Shown here piece by piece: positions 27,148-35,796 of a DNA stretch of 64,000 nucleotides. The first letter of the stretch is position 1. Every line of letters starts with the position of its first letter. The notes beneath the pieces were generated by a model. That model did not search any database, was not told the DNA's origin, and worked only from the letters and a program-made list of their open reading frames with translations. Origin of the DNA: Paucilactobacillus suebicus DSM 5007 = KCTC 3549 (GTDB lineage: Bacteria > Bacillota > Bacilli > Lactobacillales > Lactobacillaceae); NCBI RefSeq assembly GCF_001434475.1, contig NZ_AZGF01000001.1, positions 124,001 through 188,000 on the forward strand, written 5' to 3'. Both the position numbers and the translations under genes were made by a program.

Positions 27148-27909
27148 TTAGTCCTTGATCTGAAAGTTAGCTAGTTTAATAAATGCCTCTGCATCTAAAC
27201 TAGCATTACCTACTAGCACGCCATCAATGTTGGGCTTAGCCATCAATTCGTCAATGTTATCAGGTGAAACACTGCCACCATATAATACTCTAATTTTATC
27301 TGCAAGTTCATCACTATACACATCAGCAATAGTCTGGCGTATCAAATAACAGCCTTCTTCAGCCTGATCAGCACTTGCACTTTTACCAGTACCAATCGCC
27401 CAACTTGGTTCATATGCAACAGATATCTGCCCCACCTGATCATCACTTAGGCCACGAAGATCAGCTATGATTTGACTCACAACCCAGTGAATTGTATCAC
27501 CGGCCGCCTCACGCCCCATTGTTTCATCGCAACACACGATAGGCTTTAAGCCAGCATCAATTGCAGCAAATACTTTTTTATTAATCATTTCATCTGATTC
27601 GTGAAAATAAAGTCGTCTTTCAGAATGGCCTAATATTACGTATGGTACGCCGATCTTTTTCAAAGCTGTTGGACTCGTTTCACCAGTATATGCACCAAAC
27701 TGCTCATAAAAACAGTTTTCACCAATAATATCTAAAGGAGTATCCTGAGCCTTTTGCGCCATCGACTGTAAGAACAAAGCCGGGGCCGCAATCGCACTTT
27801 GAATCTTTTTAGGATCGGGCAGATGCTCTGAAACATCATCAATGAATTGAAGTGCTTCGTCTGCAGTTTTATTCATTTTCCAATTCCCGACAATAAACGG
27901 AATTCTCAT
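27148..27909 (-). CDS. tpiA: Triosephosphate isomerase
   Basis: TpiA interconverts dihydroxyacetone phosphate and glyceraldehyde-3-phosphate. Motifs are GNWKMNKT (Lys), LGHSERR (His), [11 protein letters not shown] (catalytic Glu) and [13 protein letters not shown] 27909 gives 253 residues and is preceded by GGAGGTGA; a frame extended to 27933 would span the ribosome-binding site. It lies between pgk and eno. Confidence 0.97.
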   Translation of the reverse strand: MRIPFIVGNWKMNKTADEALQFIDDVSEHLPDPKKIQSAIAAPALFLQSMAQKAQDTPLDIIGENCFYEQFGAYTGETSPTALKKIGVPYVILGHSERRLYFHESDEMINKKVFAAIDAGLKPIVCCDETMGREAAGDTIHWVVSQIIADLRGLSDDQVGQISVAYEPSWAIGTGKSASADQAEEGCYLIRQTIADVYSDELADKIRVLYGGSVSPDNIDELMAKPNIDGVLVGNASLDAEAFIKLANFQIKD

Positions 27910-27991
27910 AACGTCACCTCCATGACAACACACTAAGTATTGTACTGAATTAAACTACACAAAACCAGTAATGAGTCACAAAATTTTTATC

Positions 27992-28029
27992 AAAAAAGGC
28001 CGCATACCAATCATGGCAGCGGTCTTTTT
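27992..28029 (-). terminator. Hairpin between pgk and tpiA
   Basis: On the minus strand AAAAAGACCGC pairs with GCGGCCTTTTT with one mismatch, followed by T. Partial termination here would lower tpiA relative to pgk. Confidence 0.65.
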
Positions 28030-28038
28030 AGTTATAAA

Positions 28039-29241
28039 TTACTTTTCTGAAATAGCGGCGATACCTGGTAATGTCTTACCTTCAAGGTATTCAAGTGATG
28101 CACCACCACCAGTAGAAATGTGGGTCAAACTGTCAGCAACACCAAGTTGTTGAACAGCAGCTGTTGAATCACCACCACCAACGATAGTAGTTGCCTGATC
28201 CAATGATCCCAAGAACTTACCAATTTCAAGTGTACCCTTGGCGAAGTTGCTCATTTCGAACACACCCATAGGTCCGTTCCAAACAACAGTCTTAGCATCC
28301 TTCAAAACATCTTCGAACAATGCAATTGACTTAGGTCCAATATCAAGAGCCATGTAGCCATCAGGAATATCATTATCAACAATCTTGCTTTCAGAATCAT
28401 TGTTAAATTCTTTAGCAACAACTGAATCAATTGGCAAAACAAGCTTATCGCCAGCTTTATCCATGATTTCCTTAGCTAAGTCAATCTTGTCTTCTTCAAC
28501 TAATGAGTTACCAATCTTAATACCCTTAGCAGCGTAGAATGTATATGTCATGCCACCACCAACGATAACTTTATCAGCCTTGCTGAGTAAGTTATTGATA
28601 ACACCGATTTTATCCGAAACCTTTGCACCACCTAAAATGGCAACAAATGGATGTTCTGGGTTATCAACAGCGTTACCAATAAACTTGATTTCCTTTTCCA
28701 TTAAGAAACCAGCAGCAGTTTGTGGCATGTTTGAAGCAATTCCAACGTTTGAAGCATGTGAACGGTGAGCAGTACCGAAAGCGTCATTGATGAATACATC
28801 ACCAAGTGAAGCCCAGTACTTGCCTAATTCAGGATCATTCTTTGATTCGCGCTTAACGTTTTCGCCATTCTTAACGTCTTCATAGCGAGTATTTTCCATT
28901 ACCAAAACGTCGCCATTGTTCATCTTGTTAATTGCATCTTCAAGTTGTGTACCTTCTGTAGCTGGTACAAAAGTTACAGGCTTGTTGAGCAAGTTTGATA
29001 AACGTTCCGCAACTGGGCGCATTGATAATGCTGGCTTGTCTTCTTCCTTCTTGATACGGCCAAGGTGAGAAAGTAAGATTGCACGACCACCATGTTCGAT
29101 GACGTACTTGATTGTTGGTAGTGCGGCAACAATACGGTTATCGTTACCAATCACACCATCTTTGATGGGCACGTTGAAATCAACGCGCATTAAAACTTTT
29201 TTGCCTTCTAATTGTAGGTCTTCAACAGTTAATTTAGCCAT
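28039..29241 (-). CDS. pgk: Phosphoglycerate kinase
   Basis: Pgk makes ATP from 1,3-bisphosphoglycerate. The 400 residues include [14 protein letters not shown], the substrate-site Arg in LLSHLGR, the hinge and nucleotide site [11 protein letters not shown], and WNGPMGVFE with the terminal GGGDSTAAV and [26 protein letters not shown] precedes the ATG. It follows gap after a hairpin. Confidence 0.97.
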   Translation of the reverse strand: MAKLTVEDLQLEGKKVLMRVDFNVPIKDGVIGNDNRIVAALPTIKYVIEHGGRAILLSHLGRIKKEEDKPALSMRPVAERLSNLLNKPVTFVPATEGTQLEDAINKMNNGDVLVMENTRYEDVKNGENVKRESKNDPELGKYWASLGDVFINDAFGTAHRSHASNVGIASNMPQTAAGFLMEKEIKFIGNAVDNPEHPFVAILGGAKVSDKIGVINNLLSKADKVIVGGGMTYTFYAAKGIKIGNSLVEEDKIDLAKEIMDKAGDKLVLPIDSVVAKEFNNDSESKIVDNDIPDGYMALDIGPKSIALFEDVLKDAKTVVWNGPMGVFEMSNFAKGTLEIGKFLGSLDQATTIVGGGDSTAAVQQLGVADSLTHISTGGGASLEYLEGKTLPGIAAISEK

Positions 29242-29272
29242 TGTAATCCTCCTTGATTGTCATACTTAAATT

Positions 29273-29306
29273 AAAAAGGTGAGAGGAGTCTACCTCCTCC
29301 CACCTT
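29273..29306 (-). terminator. Terminator or attenuator between gap and pgk
   Basis: On the minus strand AAGGTGGGAGGAGG pairs with CTCCTCTCACCTT imperfectly and is followed by five T. It would make gap more abundant than the downstream genes. Confidence 0.75.
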
Positions 29307-29324
29307 ATGAAATAACACTAGAAA

Positions 29325-30341
29325 TTAAAGTGTGGCGAACTTCAATAAAGTACGAACCATGTTGCTAGTGAAACCATATTCGTTGTCATACCAAGCAACA
29401 GTCTTAACTAATTGAGTGTCTCCTGCAGTTGTAACTTCTGTTTGTGAAGGATCAAATACTGAACCATGTGTGTTACCAATGATATCGCTTGATACGATTT
29501 CATCTTCAGTGTAACCAAACGCATCGTTACCTTCAGTAGCCTTCTTCATAGCAGCGTTGATTTCGTCAACAGTAACCTTCTTATCCAAAACAGAAACTAA
29601 TTCTGTTAATGAACCGTCAACAACAGCAACACGTTGTGCGTGTCCTTGGAGTTTACCGTTCAATTCTGGGATAACTAAGCCAATAGCCTTAGCAGCACCA
29701 GTTGAATGAGGAATAGTGTTAACACTAGCTGTACGGTTGTTACGCATCTTCTTGCCACGAGGTCCATCAAGAATCATTTGAGTTGATGTGAAGGCGTGGA
29801 TAGTAGTCATGGTACCAGCCTTGATACCAAAGTCTTCATTTAAGAAGTATGCCATTGGTGCCAAGCAGTTAGTTGTGCATGATCCAGCAGAAACGATAGT
29901 GTCGTTTGAATCAAGGATGTCCAAGTTAACACCAGGAACAACTGTCTTAATATCACCAGCAGGAGCTGAGATCAAGACACGTTTTGCACCAGCATCAAGG
30001 TGAGCTTGTGACTTTTCTTTTGAAGTGTAGAAACCAGTACATTCAAGAACAAAGTCAACGCCATCATTCTTAACCCAAGGAATGTTTTGTGCTTCGCGTT
30101 CTGCGTAAACTGGGTATTCTTTTCCGTCAACAACGATTCCACTTTCAGTGGCACTAACTTCACCAGGGAATGCACCGTGAGTTGAGTCATACTTAAGTAA
30201 GTATGCAAGCATTGAAGGTGTTGTCAAGTCGTTGATTGCGACCACTTCAATATCATTTGACTTTGCGCCTAATTCTTTAATACGACGGAAAGCTAAACGA
30301 CCGATACGGCCGAAACCATTAATACCAATTTTTACAGTCAT
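29325..30341 (-). CDS. gap: Glyceraldehyde-3-phosphate dehydrogenase
   Basis: This is the NAD-dependent glycolytic enzyme. The 338 residues show the Rossmann start [17 protein letters not shown], the catalytic Cys loop [12 protein letters not shown], the His in IHAFTSTQ and WYDNEYGF at the end. AAAGGAGGAAATTGCAGT precedes the ATG, and codon bias is strong. It heads gap-pgk-tpiA-eno. The repressor gene cggR, which precedes gap in many Firmicutes, is absent here. Confidence 0.97.
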   Translation of the reverse strand: MTVKIGINGFGRIGRLAFRRIKELGAKSNDIEVVAINDLTTPSMLAYLLKYDSTHGAFPGEVSATESGIVVDGKEYPVYAEREAQNIPWVKNDGVDFVLECTGFYTSKEKSQAHLDAGAKRVLISAPAGDIKTVVPGVNLDILDSNDTIVSAGSCTTNCLAPMAYFLNEDFGIKAGTMTTIHAFTSTQMILDGPRGKKMRNNRTASVNTIPHSTGAAKAIGLVIPELNGKLQGHAQRVAVVDGSLTELVSVLDKKVTVDEINAAMKKATEGNDAFGYTEDEIVSSDIIGNTHGSVFDPSQTEVTTAGDTQLVKTVAWYDNEYGFTSNMVRTLLKFATL

Positions 30342-30395
30342 ACTGCAATTTCCTCCTTTAGGAAAAAAGTTTTAGTTTAAAAAACGTACTTGTTA

Positions 30396-30404
30396 AGTAT
30401 ATCA
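30396..30404 (-). promoter_or_regulatory. Extended -10 of the gap promoter
   Basis: On the minus strand TGATATACT is an extended -10 (TGnTATACT) about 55 bases upstream of gap. A convincing -35 is not seen. Confidence 0.5.
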
Positions 30405-30632
30405 CGTCAAAGCAAATTATGACAGACTCATTAAAAAAATGTCATTGAAACCATCAAATATTCAACTCCGATGGATAGCCTTTCTCAACAGGTACAATTC
30501 ACAACAGATACATGATATCCGAAAAAGACAGATTAGTAAAACAAATTACTCAAATAATAATGGATTTTTGAAAATAAGTAACAATTTCGTCACAGATACC
30601 GTCCAAGTAATGTGTCTGTACTAAATTCACTC
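30405..30632. other. Non-coding AT-rich stretch between gap and tRNA-Arg
   Basis: A 61-codon frame at 30439-30624 exists on the plus strand but has no ribosome-binding site. I see nothing else of note beyond the possible upstream part of the gap promoter. Confidence 0.5.
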
Positions 30633-30661
30633 TTGTTTTTTGATGCATTTTTAGGTATCAT
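30633..30661 (+). promoter_or_regulatory. Promoter of tRNA-Arg
   Basis: TTGTTT (30633-30638) and TATCAT (30656-30661) are 17 bases apart, 13 bases before the tRNA. Confidence 0.55.
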
Positions 30662-30674
30662 AATTATTTGTTAA

Positions 30675-30746
30675 GCGCCCTTAGTGTAATGGATCGCACG
30701 TAAGATTCCGGTTCTTGAGATCGGGGTTCGACTCCCCGGGGGCGCA
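30675..30746 (+). tRNA. tRNA-Arg (CCG)
   Basis: This is a 72-nt cloverleaf. The acceptor stem pairs GCGCCCT with GGGGCGC, the T-arm holds GGTTCGACTCC and the anticodon loop TTCCGGT gives CCG, reading CGG. No CCA is encoded. Confidence 0.93.
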
Positions 30747-30760
30747 TAGTAAAAAAGCAA

Positions 30761-30802
30761 ATGAGTACTGGACACCGTTAGCGGTATCCAGTACTCATTT
30801 TT
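30761..30802 (+). terminator. Terminator of tRNA-Arg
   Basis: ATGAGTACTGGA..CACCG pairs with CGGTATCCAGTACTCAT with one bulge, followed by a T-run. Confidence 0.85.
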
Positions 30803-30880
30803 GCCATAAATATTTTAAATCATCATAAAAATAAATCTCAACGATATTATTTTTTAATCATTACTATCAATTATTTTGTC

Positions 30881-31645
30881 TTAGTAGGTTTTAGTCTCAG
30901 CATGATATTCGATATCATCAAACTCATCATTCTCGTGAGCCTTAACATATGCAGTTGCTTCCTTATTAATCCGTTTCAAATCCACTCCCTGCATTCTTGC
31001 CGCAAAGATGCACCCGCAATAGCATTGACGATACACATCATATTCCTTGCACATTGCTACAGAGCGTTGATATCCACCACGCTTTTTGAAATCACTTGGC
31101 AAATAAGAGACGTCGTAAACATGTTGTACATCAAGACCTAATTTATTAATGACCTGAGAATCCTTATGTGGGCTAATCGTTAATGCGCTGCCAAAATAAT
31201 CAAAATGCCACTCTTGGGCCTTTTTGGCAACTCGATCCAAACGATAATTATAGCAAAGCTGACATCTTGCGCCGCCTTCTGGTTCATTTTTTAAATTTTG
31301 AACTGCTTTTAACCACTGAGCCGGTTCATACTTAGCACTGATAAAAGTAACATGGTTGCCAGTTTGCTCGTTAAAATCTTCAATAAAGTGCTGCTGCACC
31401 AACTTACGACGCTCATACTCAACTCGCGGATGTATATTTGGATTATCATAATAGACCGTCACATCAGCAAATTTGGTTAAATATTCCAGTGTATATGTAC
31501 TGCAAGGCGCACAGCAACTGTGTAGCAAAATTTTCGGTCGAATGGCCTCTCTCTGCCACCCCTTAATGACATTTTGCAAAATCAGATCATAGTTGATTTT
31601 CTGACCTTTTTCGAACATGTCTTTAATCTGATCATACTCAAGCAT
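30881..31645 (-). CDS. queH: Epoxyqueuosine reductase QueH
   Basis: QueH carries out the last step of queuosine synthesis, reducing epoxyqueuosine in tRNA; it replaces the unrelated cobalamin enzyme QueG. The 254 residues contain the family's HSCCAPCSTYTLEYL (paired Cys and a third), GARCQLCYNYRLDRVA and RQCYCGCIFA, the Cys set that binds the iron-sulfur cluster. GAGGGGGATGG precedes the ATG. No other queuosine genes are adjacent. The gene was formerly annotated as DUF208. Confidence 0.9.
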   Translation of the reverse strand: MLEYDQIKDMFEKGQKINYDLILQNVIKGWQREAIRPKILLHSCCAPCSTYTLEYLTKFADVTVYYDNPNIHPRVEYERRKLVQQHFIEDFNEQTGNHVTFISAKYEPAQWLKAVQNLKNEPEGGARCQLCYNYRLDRVAKKAQEWHFDYFGSALTISPHKDSQVINKLGLDVQHVYDVSYLPSDFKKRGGYQRSVAMCKEYDVYRQCYCGCIFAARMQGVDLKRINKEATAYVKAHENDEFDDIEYHAETKTY

Positions 31646-31719
31646 TTAACCATCCCCCTCGTTTGTTACTTATAGGTTCATTATACACAATAGACAGAGA
31701 TTTTATGTCAATAGAAAAC

Positions 31720-31743
31720 AAAAAAGAGCCTTTTCAGCTCTTT
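31720..31743 (-). terminator. Terminator of the hicD-LpdD-like unit
   Basis: AAAGAGC pairs with GCTCTTT, followed on the minus strand by six T, 60 bases after the LpdD-like stop. Confidence 0.78.
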
Positions 31744-31802
31744 CCCATTTTTGATAATAATAGTGAAAGGTAAACCAAACAACCGCTTTACTTTCCATAC
31801 CA

Positions 31803-32222
31803 TTACCTTGGCTGTTGATTATTCTTGTAGTACTCCGGTGCACTTACACTGATTGGATGTTGTGCCAACCAATCAATAATTTGATCAGCTAAGCTATCAC
31901 TCATTGGTGCTGCGGCAGCAATTTGCTGCTTTGAGATTTGGTTAACATGAACACCTGCCGTGATAGTTGCTGTACCTGCTATATGACCGCTAATTTTTTT
32001 AGCAATTCTAGTGCTTATAAAATCGTCTTTATGATATCGTCCATCATGACTAGGATAACGAATCGTTTGGATATTATCTTCATCCGTTACCATTGTCACC
32101 GTGCCAATATGCGGATGGTCACCACCAGTAACTTCAATCAGCAAATCATTGCCGATCACCGTTAAATGCGCATCGATAGTATATCCAGATTGAGTAACAT
32201 TGAAGTTTGTAGTACTCTCCAT
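31803..32222 (-). CDS. LpdD-like putative prenylated-flavin chaperone
   Basis: This 139-residue soluble protein has the block EVTGGDHPHIGTVTM followed by SHDGRYHKDDFIS and IAKKISGHIAGTATITAGVHVNQIS. I associate these with the small LpdD (subunit D) family that accompanies prenylated-FMN decarboxylases. The match is from memory and not certain. No UbiD/LpdC or UbiX/LpdB partner is in the window. TTTGGAGGAATTGG precedes the ATG. It starts 20 bases after hicD and is probably co-transcribed with it, which would fit some role in hydroxyacid or keto-acid metabolism (inference). Confidence 0.55.
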   Translation of the reverse strand: MESTTNFNVTQSGYTIDAHLTVIGNDLLIEVTGGDHPHIGTVTMVTDEDNIQTIRYPSHDGRYHKDDFISTRIAKKISGHIAGTATITAGVHVNQISKQQIAAAAPMSDSLADQIIDWLAQHPISVSAPEYYKNNQQPR

Positions 32223-32241
32223 CCAATTCCTCCAAAGCTAA

Positions 32242-33165
32242 TTAAGCCCTGCTTTCAGCATACTTTTGTTTAATATAGTTTGCTGAAATTTGCAATTTTT
32301 CAAGTTCTTCATCAGTTAAGTGCAGTTGAACTTGCTCTAAGATACCATCGCGACCGACGATTGCCGGGTACGATAAGTAGGTACCATATTCTTCACGGTA
32401 ATTAGACACCACCATTTGAGTATGTGCGTCACTGATAATCGTGTTTGCCAGACGAACAGCTGCCGTTGCGACACCATAATTCGTATATTTATTACCATGG
32501 AACACACGGTGACCACCAACAACAGACTCATGGTTTAGCTCCTCAAGATCAATGTTACGATCTTTAGCCAGCTTAACCATTGGTTCACCCAAAATATTGA
32601 CAGTTGACCAGGCGGTAAACTGAGAATTACCATGTTCGCCCAAGTTATATCCTTCAACGGAACGCGGATCAACATGTAGTTTTTCTGAAACCGCTCGTCT
32701 CATTCTTGCAGAATCTAAGAGCGTTCCAGTGCCAATAACATGCTTCTTTGGTAACCCAGTAACTTCCTGATATATAGAAGTAATAACATCTACTGGATTG
32801 GTAATGACAACAATCTTACCATGGAAGCCGCTTTCTTTAATTTACTTAGCCACGTTTCGTGTTTGGACACGGGTAAATGGTAATTCAGCAAAGCGGTCAT
32901 CGTTAGCATTATCCTGTAGCTTGATATTACCAATCGCCGAAATAATCACATCAGCATCCTCTAAAGCTGAATAATCATTTACAGTGATATTTGTGTGACT
33001 TTGCAAGTTGGCCATTGCATCTTCGAAATCAGTTGCATCTGCAACAACCTTTTTTTCGTTGGTATCGATCAATACCAAGTCATCAGCAAAGCCATCGGCA
33101 ACGATATAATGTGCTACTGTTGAGCCAACATGACCCATTCCAATAACTCCAATTTTTCTAGCCAT
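32242..33165 (-). pseudogene. hicD: L-2-hydroxyisocaproate dehydrogenase, interrupted by in-frame TAA
   Basis: This lactate dehydrogenase relative reduces branched 2-keto acids with NADH. The N-terminal part (33165-32842) has the NAD fold [13 protein letters not shown] and SAIGNIKLQ. After TAA at 32844-32842 the same frame continues IKESGFHGKIVVITNPVDVIT and on to the catalytic His in NLGEHGNSQF and the end YIKQKYAES. The unbroken gene would be 307 codons, the family length. It aligns by eye with the Weissella (Lactobacillus) confusa enzyme. One substitution explains the lesion and no other damage is seen. The ATG at 32703 could only give an inactive C-terminal piece. Confidence 0.87.
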
Positions 33166-33217
33166 GATTTAATCCCTACTTTCAGACGTAAAATGTAAAC
33201 CAAAAATATGTAGATCT

Positions 33218-33250
33218 ATAAAAAAAAACCTTTCACAACCACGGTGAAAG
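33218..33250 (-). terminator. Terminator of the 41-residue gene
   Basis: On the minus strand GCCTTTCACC...GGTTGTGAAAGG forms a hairpin followed by eight T, between the small gene and hicD. Confidence 0.82.
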
Positions 33251-33264
33251 GCATAAAACGGCCA

Positions 33265-33390
33265 TTACTTAGCTGGCTTTGACTTTGCCCAGTTACGTAA
33301 TGCTTCAATTTTCTTTTCTTTTAAAGCTCGCTTGTACTTAGGAGCAACGGGACGGCGTCCTTGAACACCATGTGGATGTGCTTTACGCAT
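33265..33390 (-). CDS. Small, highly basic protein, 41 residues
   Basis: I do not recognise it. The protein begins MRKAHPHGVQGRRPVAPKYK and ends in AKSKPAK; 14 of its 41 residues are Lys or Arg. It has no hydrophobic segment, so nucleic-acid or ribosome binding is the natural guess, not shown. It is surely a gene: AGGAGG lies 9 bases before ATG 33390, a near-consensus promoter sits at 33439-33467 and a strong terminator follows. Its transcription unit contains nothing else. Confidence 0.8.
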   Translation of the reverse strand: MRKAHPHGVQGRRPVAPKYKRALKEKKIEALRNWAKSKPAK

Positions 33391-33438
33391 ATGAAAATGC
33401 CTCCTTCAATTTCTTCAATCTTAATAATCAACATTCCA

Positions 33439-33467
33439 ATTATATCGGTCTGGATGCCATAAATCAA
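33439..33467 (-). promoter_or_regulatory. Promoter of the 41-residue gene
   Basis: TTGATT (33462-33467) and TATAAT (33439-33444) are 17 bases apart. Confidence 0.72.
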
Positions 33468-33554
33468 CCTTTTTCGAATCAAGTACTCTTCTAAGTTTGT
33501 TTGCTATCTATACCAATTATTTTTAATTAATTTAAAAACGCATGATTAAAAGGC

Positions 33555-33583
33555 TTTACAGAGTATACCAATATTGATATAAT
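33555..33583 (+). promoter_or_regulatory. Promoter of the 44-residue gene
   Basis: TTTACA (33555-33560) and TATAAT (33578-33583) are 17 bases apart, about 50 bases before the start codon. Confidence 0.72.
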
Positions 33584-33633
33584 GACATTGTTGTTAGGTT
33601 ACAACTACTTAACAGCCTATGGGAGGTGTAACT

Positions 33634-33768
33634 ATGTCAGATAATTCGACAAGTTCACTTGACCAGTTAGCGGCTTTGAGAGAATTAAAAACAAATGATG
33701 ATCGCGAAGAACTCGATCAGTATTGTGCCCAAAAGGAACTATCTTGGTTAAGCGAATCACTGAAGTAA
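33634..33768 (+). CDS. Small acidic protein, 44 residues
   Basis: I do not recognise it. The translation starts MSDNSTSSLDQLAALRELK and ends SWLSESLK. It is polar and acidic, probably helical, with one Cys. GGGAGGTG lies 5-7 bases before ATG 33634 and a consensus-spaced promoter is upstream, so it is very likely translated. It is divergent from the 41-residue basic gene, about 240 bases away, and upstream of clpP, which has its own promoter. Confidence 0.75.
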   Translation: MSDNSTSSLDQLAALRELKTNDDREELDQYCAQKELSWLSESLK

Positions 33769-33787
33769 AATGACATTCATGAAGTAT

Positions 33788-33866
33788 GGCAACTACGCTT
33801 ATCATCTTGACTGGATACGCAGCGTAAATTGGAATTATTCAAATTCATAGTTGCTGTGCTTTTTTT
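33788..33866 (+). terminator. Branched hairpin and T-run after the 44-residue gene
   Basis: GCAACTA (33789-33795) pairs with TAGTTGC (33848-33854), enclosing AATTGG/CAAATT and TACGC/GCGTA pairs. Seven T follow. It is either an unusual terminator or the end of a structured RNA. Confidence 0.5.
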
Positions 33867-33970
33867 GTGCTCTCGTAATGGTATCACCCTATGAAATCGA
33901 TTATAATTAAACTTGGTTAATAACCGATGCACCTGTTTAATAATTTATCAGGATAAAGTGAGATAAATTA

Positions 33971-33987
33971 TTTGACCTTTATTGACC
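33971..33987. promoter_or_regulatory. CtsR operator of clpP
   Basis: On the minus strand GGTCAATAAAGGTCAAA is the tandem heptad recognised by the heat-shock repressor CtsR (GGTCAAA-N3-GGTCAAA) with one mismatch. It covers the -35 of the clpP promoter. Confidence 0.85.
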
Positions 33988-34000
33988 ATGGCGTTAAACT
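33972..34000 (+). promoter_or_regulatory. Promoter of clpP
   Basis: TTGACC (33972-33977) and TAAACT (33995-34000) are 17 bases apart. The -35 lies inside the CtsR operator. Confidence 0.7.
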
Positions 34001-34054
34001 ACATTTACACGTTTAGCAAACGTCCTTAACAAGTGCTAAAAGGAGGCAACATCT

Positions 34055-34648
34055 ATGAATTTAGTTCCAACAGTTATTGAACAATCATCACGTGGTGAGC
34101 GTGCCTATGATATTTATTCACGACTATTAAAAGACCGGATTATCATGCTTTCTGGCCCTATTGAAGACGACATGGCAAATTCCATCGTCGCACAACTCCT
34201 ATTTCTTGATGCTCAAGATTCGACCAAGGATATCTACCTGTACATTAACTCTCCAGGTGGCGTTGTGACGTCAGGAATGTCAATCTATGATACGATGAAC
34301 TTCATCAAGTCTGACGTCCAAACAATCGTTACTGGTATGGCTGCATCAATGGCTAGTGTCTTAGTATCATCTGGTACTAAGGGTAAGCGCTTTGGTTTAC
34401 CACATTCACAAGTTTTGATTCACCAACCATCTGGTGGTGCTCAAGGTCAACAAACTGAAATTGAGATTGCTGCTACTGAGATCTTGAAGACTCGTAAGAT
34501 GATCAACCAGATTTTGGCTGACAACTCAGGTCAATCAATTGAAAAGATCCAGGCTGATACGGAACGTGATCACTATCTATCTGCTCAAGAGGCGGTTGAT
34601 TATGGTTTACTTGACGGTATCATGAGCAACAACAAAGATTTGAAGTAA
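34055..34648 (+). CDS. clpP: ATP-dependent Clp protease proteolytic subunit
   Basis: ClpP forms the barrel protease used with ClpX, ClpC or ClpE for regulated and quality-control degradation. The 197 residues contain the catalytic Ser in [11 protein letters not shown], the His in [12 protein letters not shown] and the Asp in [11 protein letters not shown]; the start [24 protein letters not shown] is typical. AAAGGAGG precedes the ATG. A CtsR operator shows heat-shock control. It is monocistronic. Confidence 0.97.
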   Translation: MNLVPTVIEQSSRGERAYDIYSRLLKDRIIMLSGPIEDDMANSIVAQLLFLDAQDSTKDIYLYINSPGGVVTSGMSIYDTMNFIKSDVQTIVTGMAASMASVLVSSGTKGKRFGLPHSQVLIHQPSGGAQGQQTEIEIAATEILKTRKMINQILADNSGQSIEKIQADTERDHYLSAQEAVDYGLLDGIMSNNKDLK

Positions 34649-34661
34649 ATTTATCCATATT

Positions 34662-34696
34662 AAAAGTGATATCTCATTTTGAGATATCACTTTTTT
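34662..34696 (+). terminator. Terminator of clpP
   Basis: AAAAGTGATATCTCA pairs with TGAGATATCACTTTT, followed by T. Confidence 0.88.
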
Positions 34697-34748
34697 GCTT
34701 TTAAATTCCCCCAATTTTTTCATCTCATTATGACTTAATAAATGTACA

Positions 34749-34809
34749 AAAATAACAGGGCAAGTGATAATTTTTTTTCAATCAGAAACTAATTATCAAC
34801 TGTCCTGTT
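34749..34809 (-). terminator. Terminator of rapZ-yvcK-whiA
   Basis: On the minus strand AACAGGACAGTTGATAATT pairs, with three mismatches, with AATTATCACTTGCCCTGTT and is followed by TATTTTT. Confidence 0.68.
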
Positions 34810-34834
34810 TCTTTGTTTAATCTAAATTTTTGCT

Positions 34835-35785
34835 TTACGCTGAAATTTCCGCATTTGGATCTTCTCGCAATTTATCTGCAAATGCATTGATTTTTCTCAG
34901 TCGATGATTCACACCTGACTTTGAAATTGGACCACCTGGAATTAACTCCCCTAATTCTTTCAAACTGACTTCCTGGTGAGACAATCTGGTTTCAGCAATC
35001 TCCCGTAACTTAGGTGGTAAGGTACCAAGTCCAACGGTTGCTTCGATCATCTTAATATTTTCAATCTGCTTATTTGATGCATTAGCAACCTTATCCATGT
35101 TGGCATTTTCGCAATTTACCAAACGATTAACTGAGTTTCTCATATCACGCATAATGCGCACATCTTCAAATTTCAGCATACTACTGGTTGCACCGATTAG
35201 TGATAGAAAATCTGCAATTTTTTCTGCCTCTTTTAGGTACACAATATATCCGCTACGCCGACTAGTAACACGCGCATTCAGATCATACTTATTCATCATT
35301 TCAGCAATCATTGTATTATGTTCTTCATACAGTGAATATATTTCAAGGTGATACCGAGAGGTTTCTGGATTGTTGACAGACCCACCGGCTAAAAAAGCAC
35401 CACGTAAATAGGATCTAATCATCCCGTCGTCACTCAACAATTCAATGGGTACCTGCTCTTTAATCTGCATCCCCTGTAAAATACCTAAATCATCCAAAAT
35501 GCTGGCAGCATCATACCTTAAGCGCACAATATAGAGATTATTTTTCTTCAATTTCATTTTACGCCGCACGACCAATTCACTTTCGGCTTTGTAAAAATCC
35601 TTCAGTAATTGATAAATACGCCTCGCAATTGCCGGGTTCTCTGTCTGAACATTCAATACAAGCTGATGATTAGCAATGTTTAAACTGCCGTTCATTCGAA
35701 TTAACGCCATTAACTCTGCCTTGGCATTGTTTAAATGGACTTGTAGCCCGGTTAATTCCTTTTTTACTTCACTGGCATATGACAT
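34835..35785 (-). CDS. whiA: WhiA family DNA-binding protein
   Basis: WhiA combines a LAGLIDADG-like N-terminal domain (about 1-215, with [27 protein letters not shown]) and a C-terminal helix-turn-helix (about 225-310, [26 protein letters not shown]). In Bacillus it affects cell division and chromosome segregation. AAGGGGTGATGAC precedes the ATG. It ends the rapZ-yvcK-whiA operon; the gap from yvcK is 11 bases. Confidence 0.95.
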   Translation of the reverse strand: MSYASEVKKELTGLQVHLNNAKAELMALIRMNGSLNIANHQLVLNVQTENPAIARRIYQLLKDFYKAESELVVRRKMKLKKNNLYIVRLRYDAASILDDLGILQGMQIKEQVPIELLSDDGMIRSYLRGAFLAGGSVNNPETSRYHLEIYSLYEEHNTMIAEMMNKYDLNARVTSRRSGYIVYLKEAEKIADFLSLIGATSSMLKFEDVRIMRDMRNSVNRLVNCENANMDKVANASNKQIENIKMIEATVGLGTLPPKLREIAETRLSHQEVSLKELGELIPGGPISKSGVNHRLRKINAFADKLREDPNAEISA

Positions 35786-35796
35786 GTCATCACCCC

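Noticed and set aside
30439-30624. 61-codon plus-strand frame upstream of tRNA-Arg
   Set aside because: No ribosome-binding site, AT-rich composition and no similarity to known proteins; it is probably chance.
32242-32703. Separate C-terminal gene of the dehydrogenase
   Set aside because: It is the in-frame continuation of hicD; a separate protein would lack the NAD-binding fold and there is no good ribosome-binding site.
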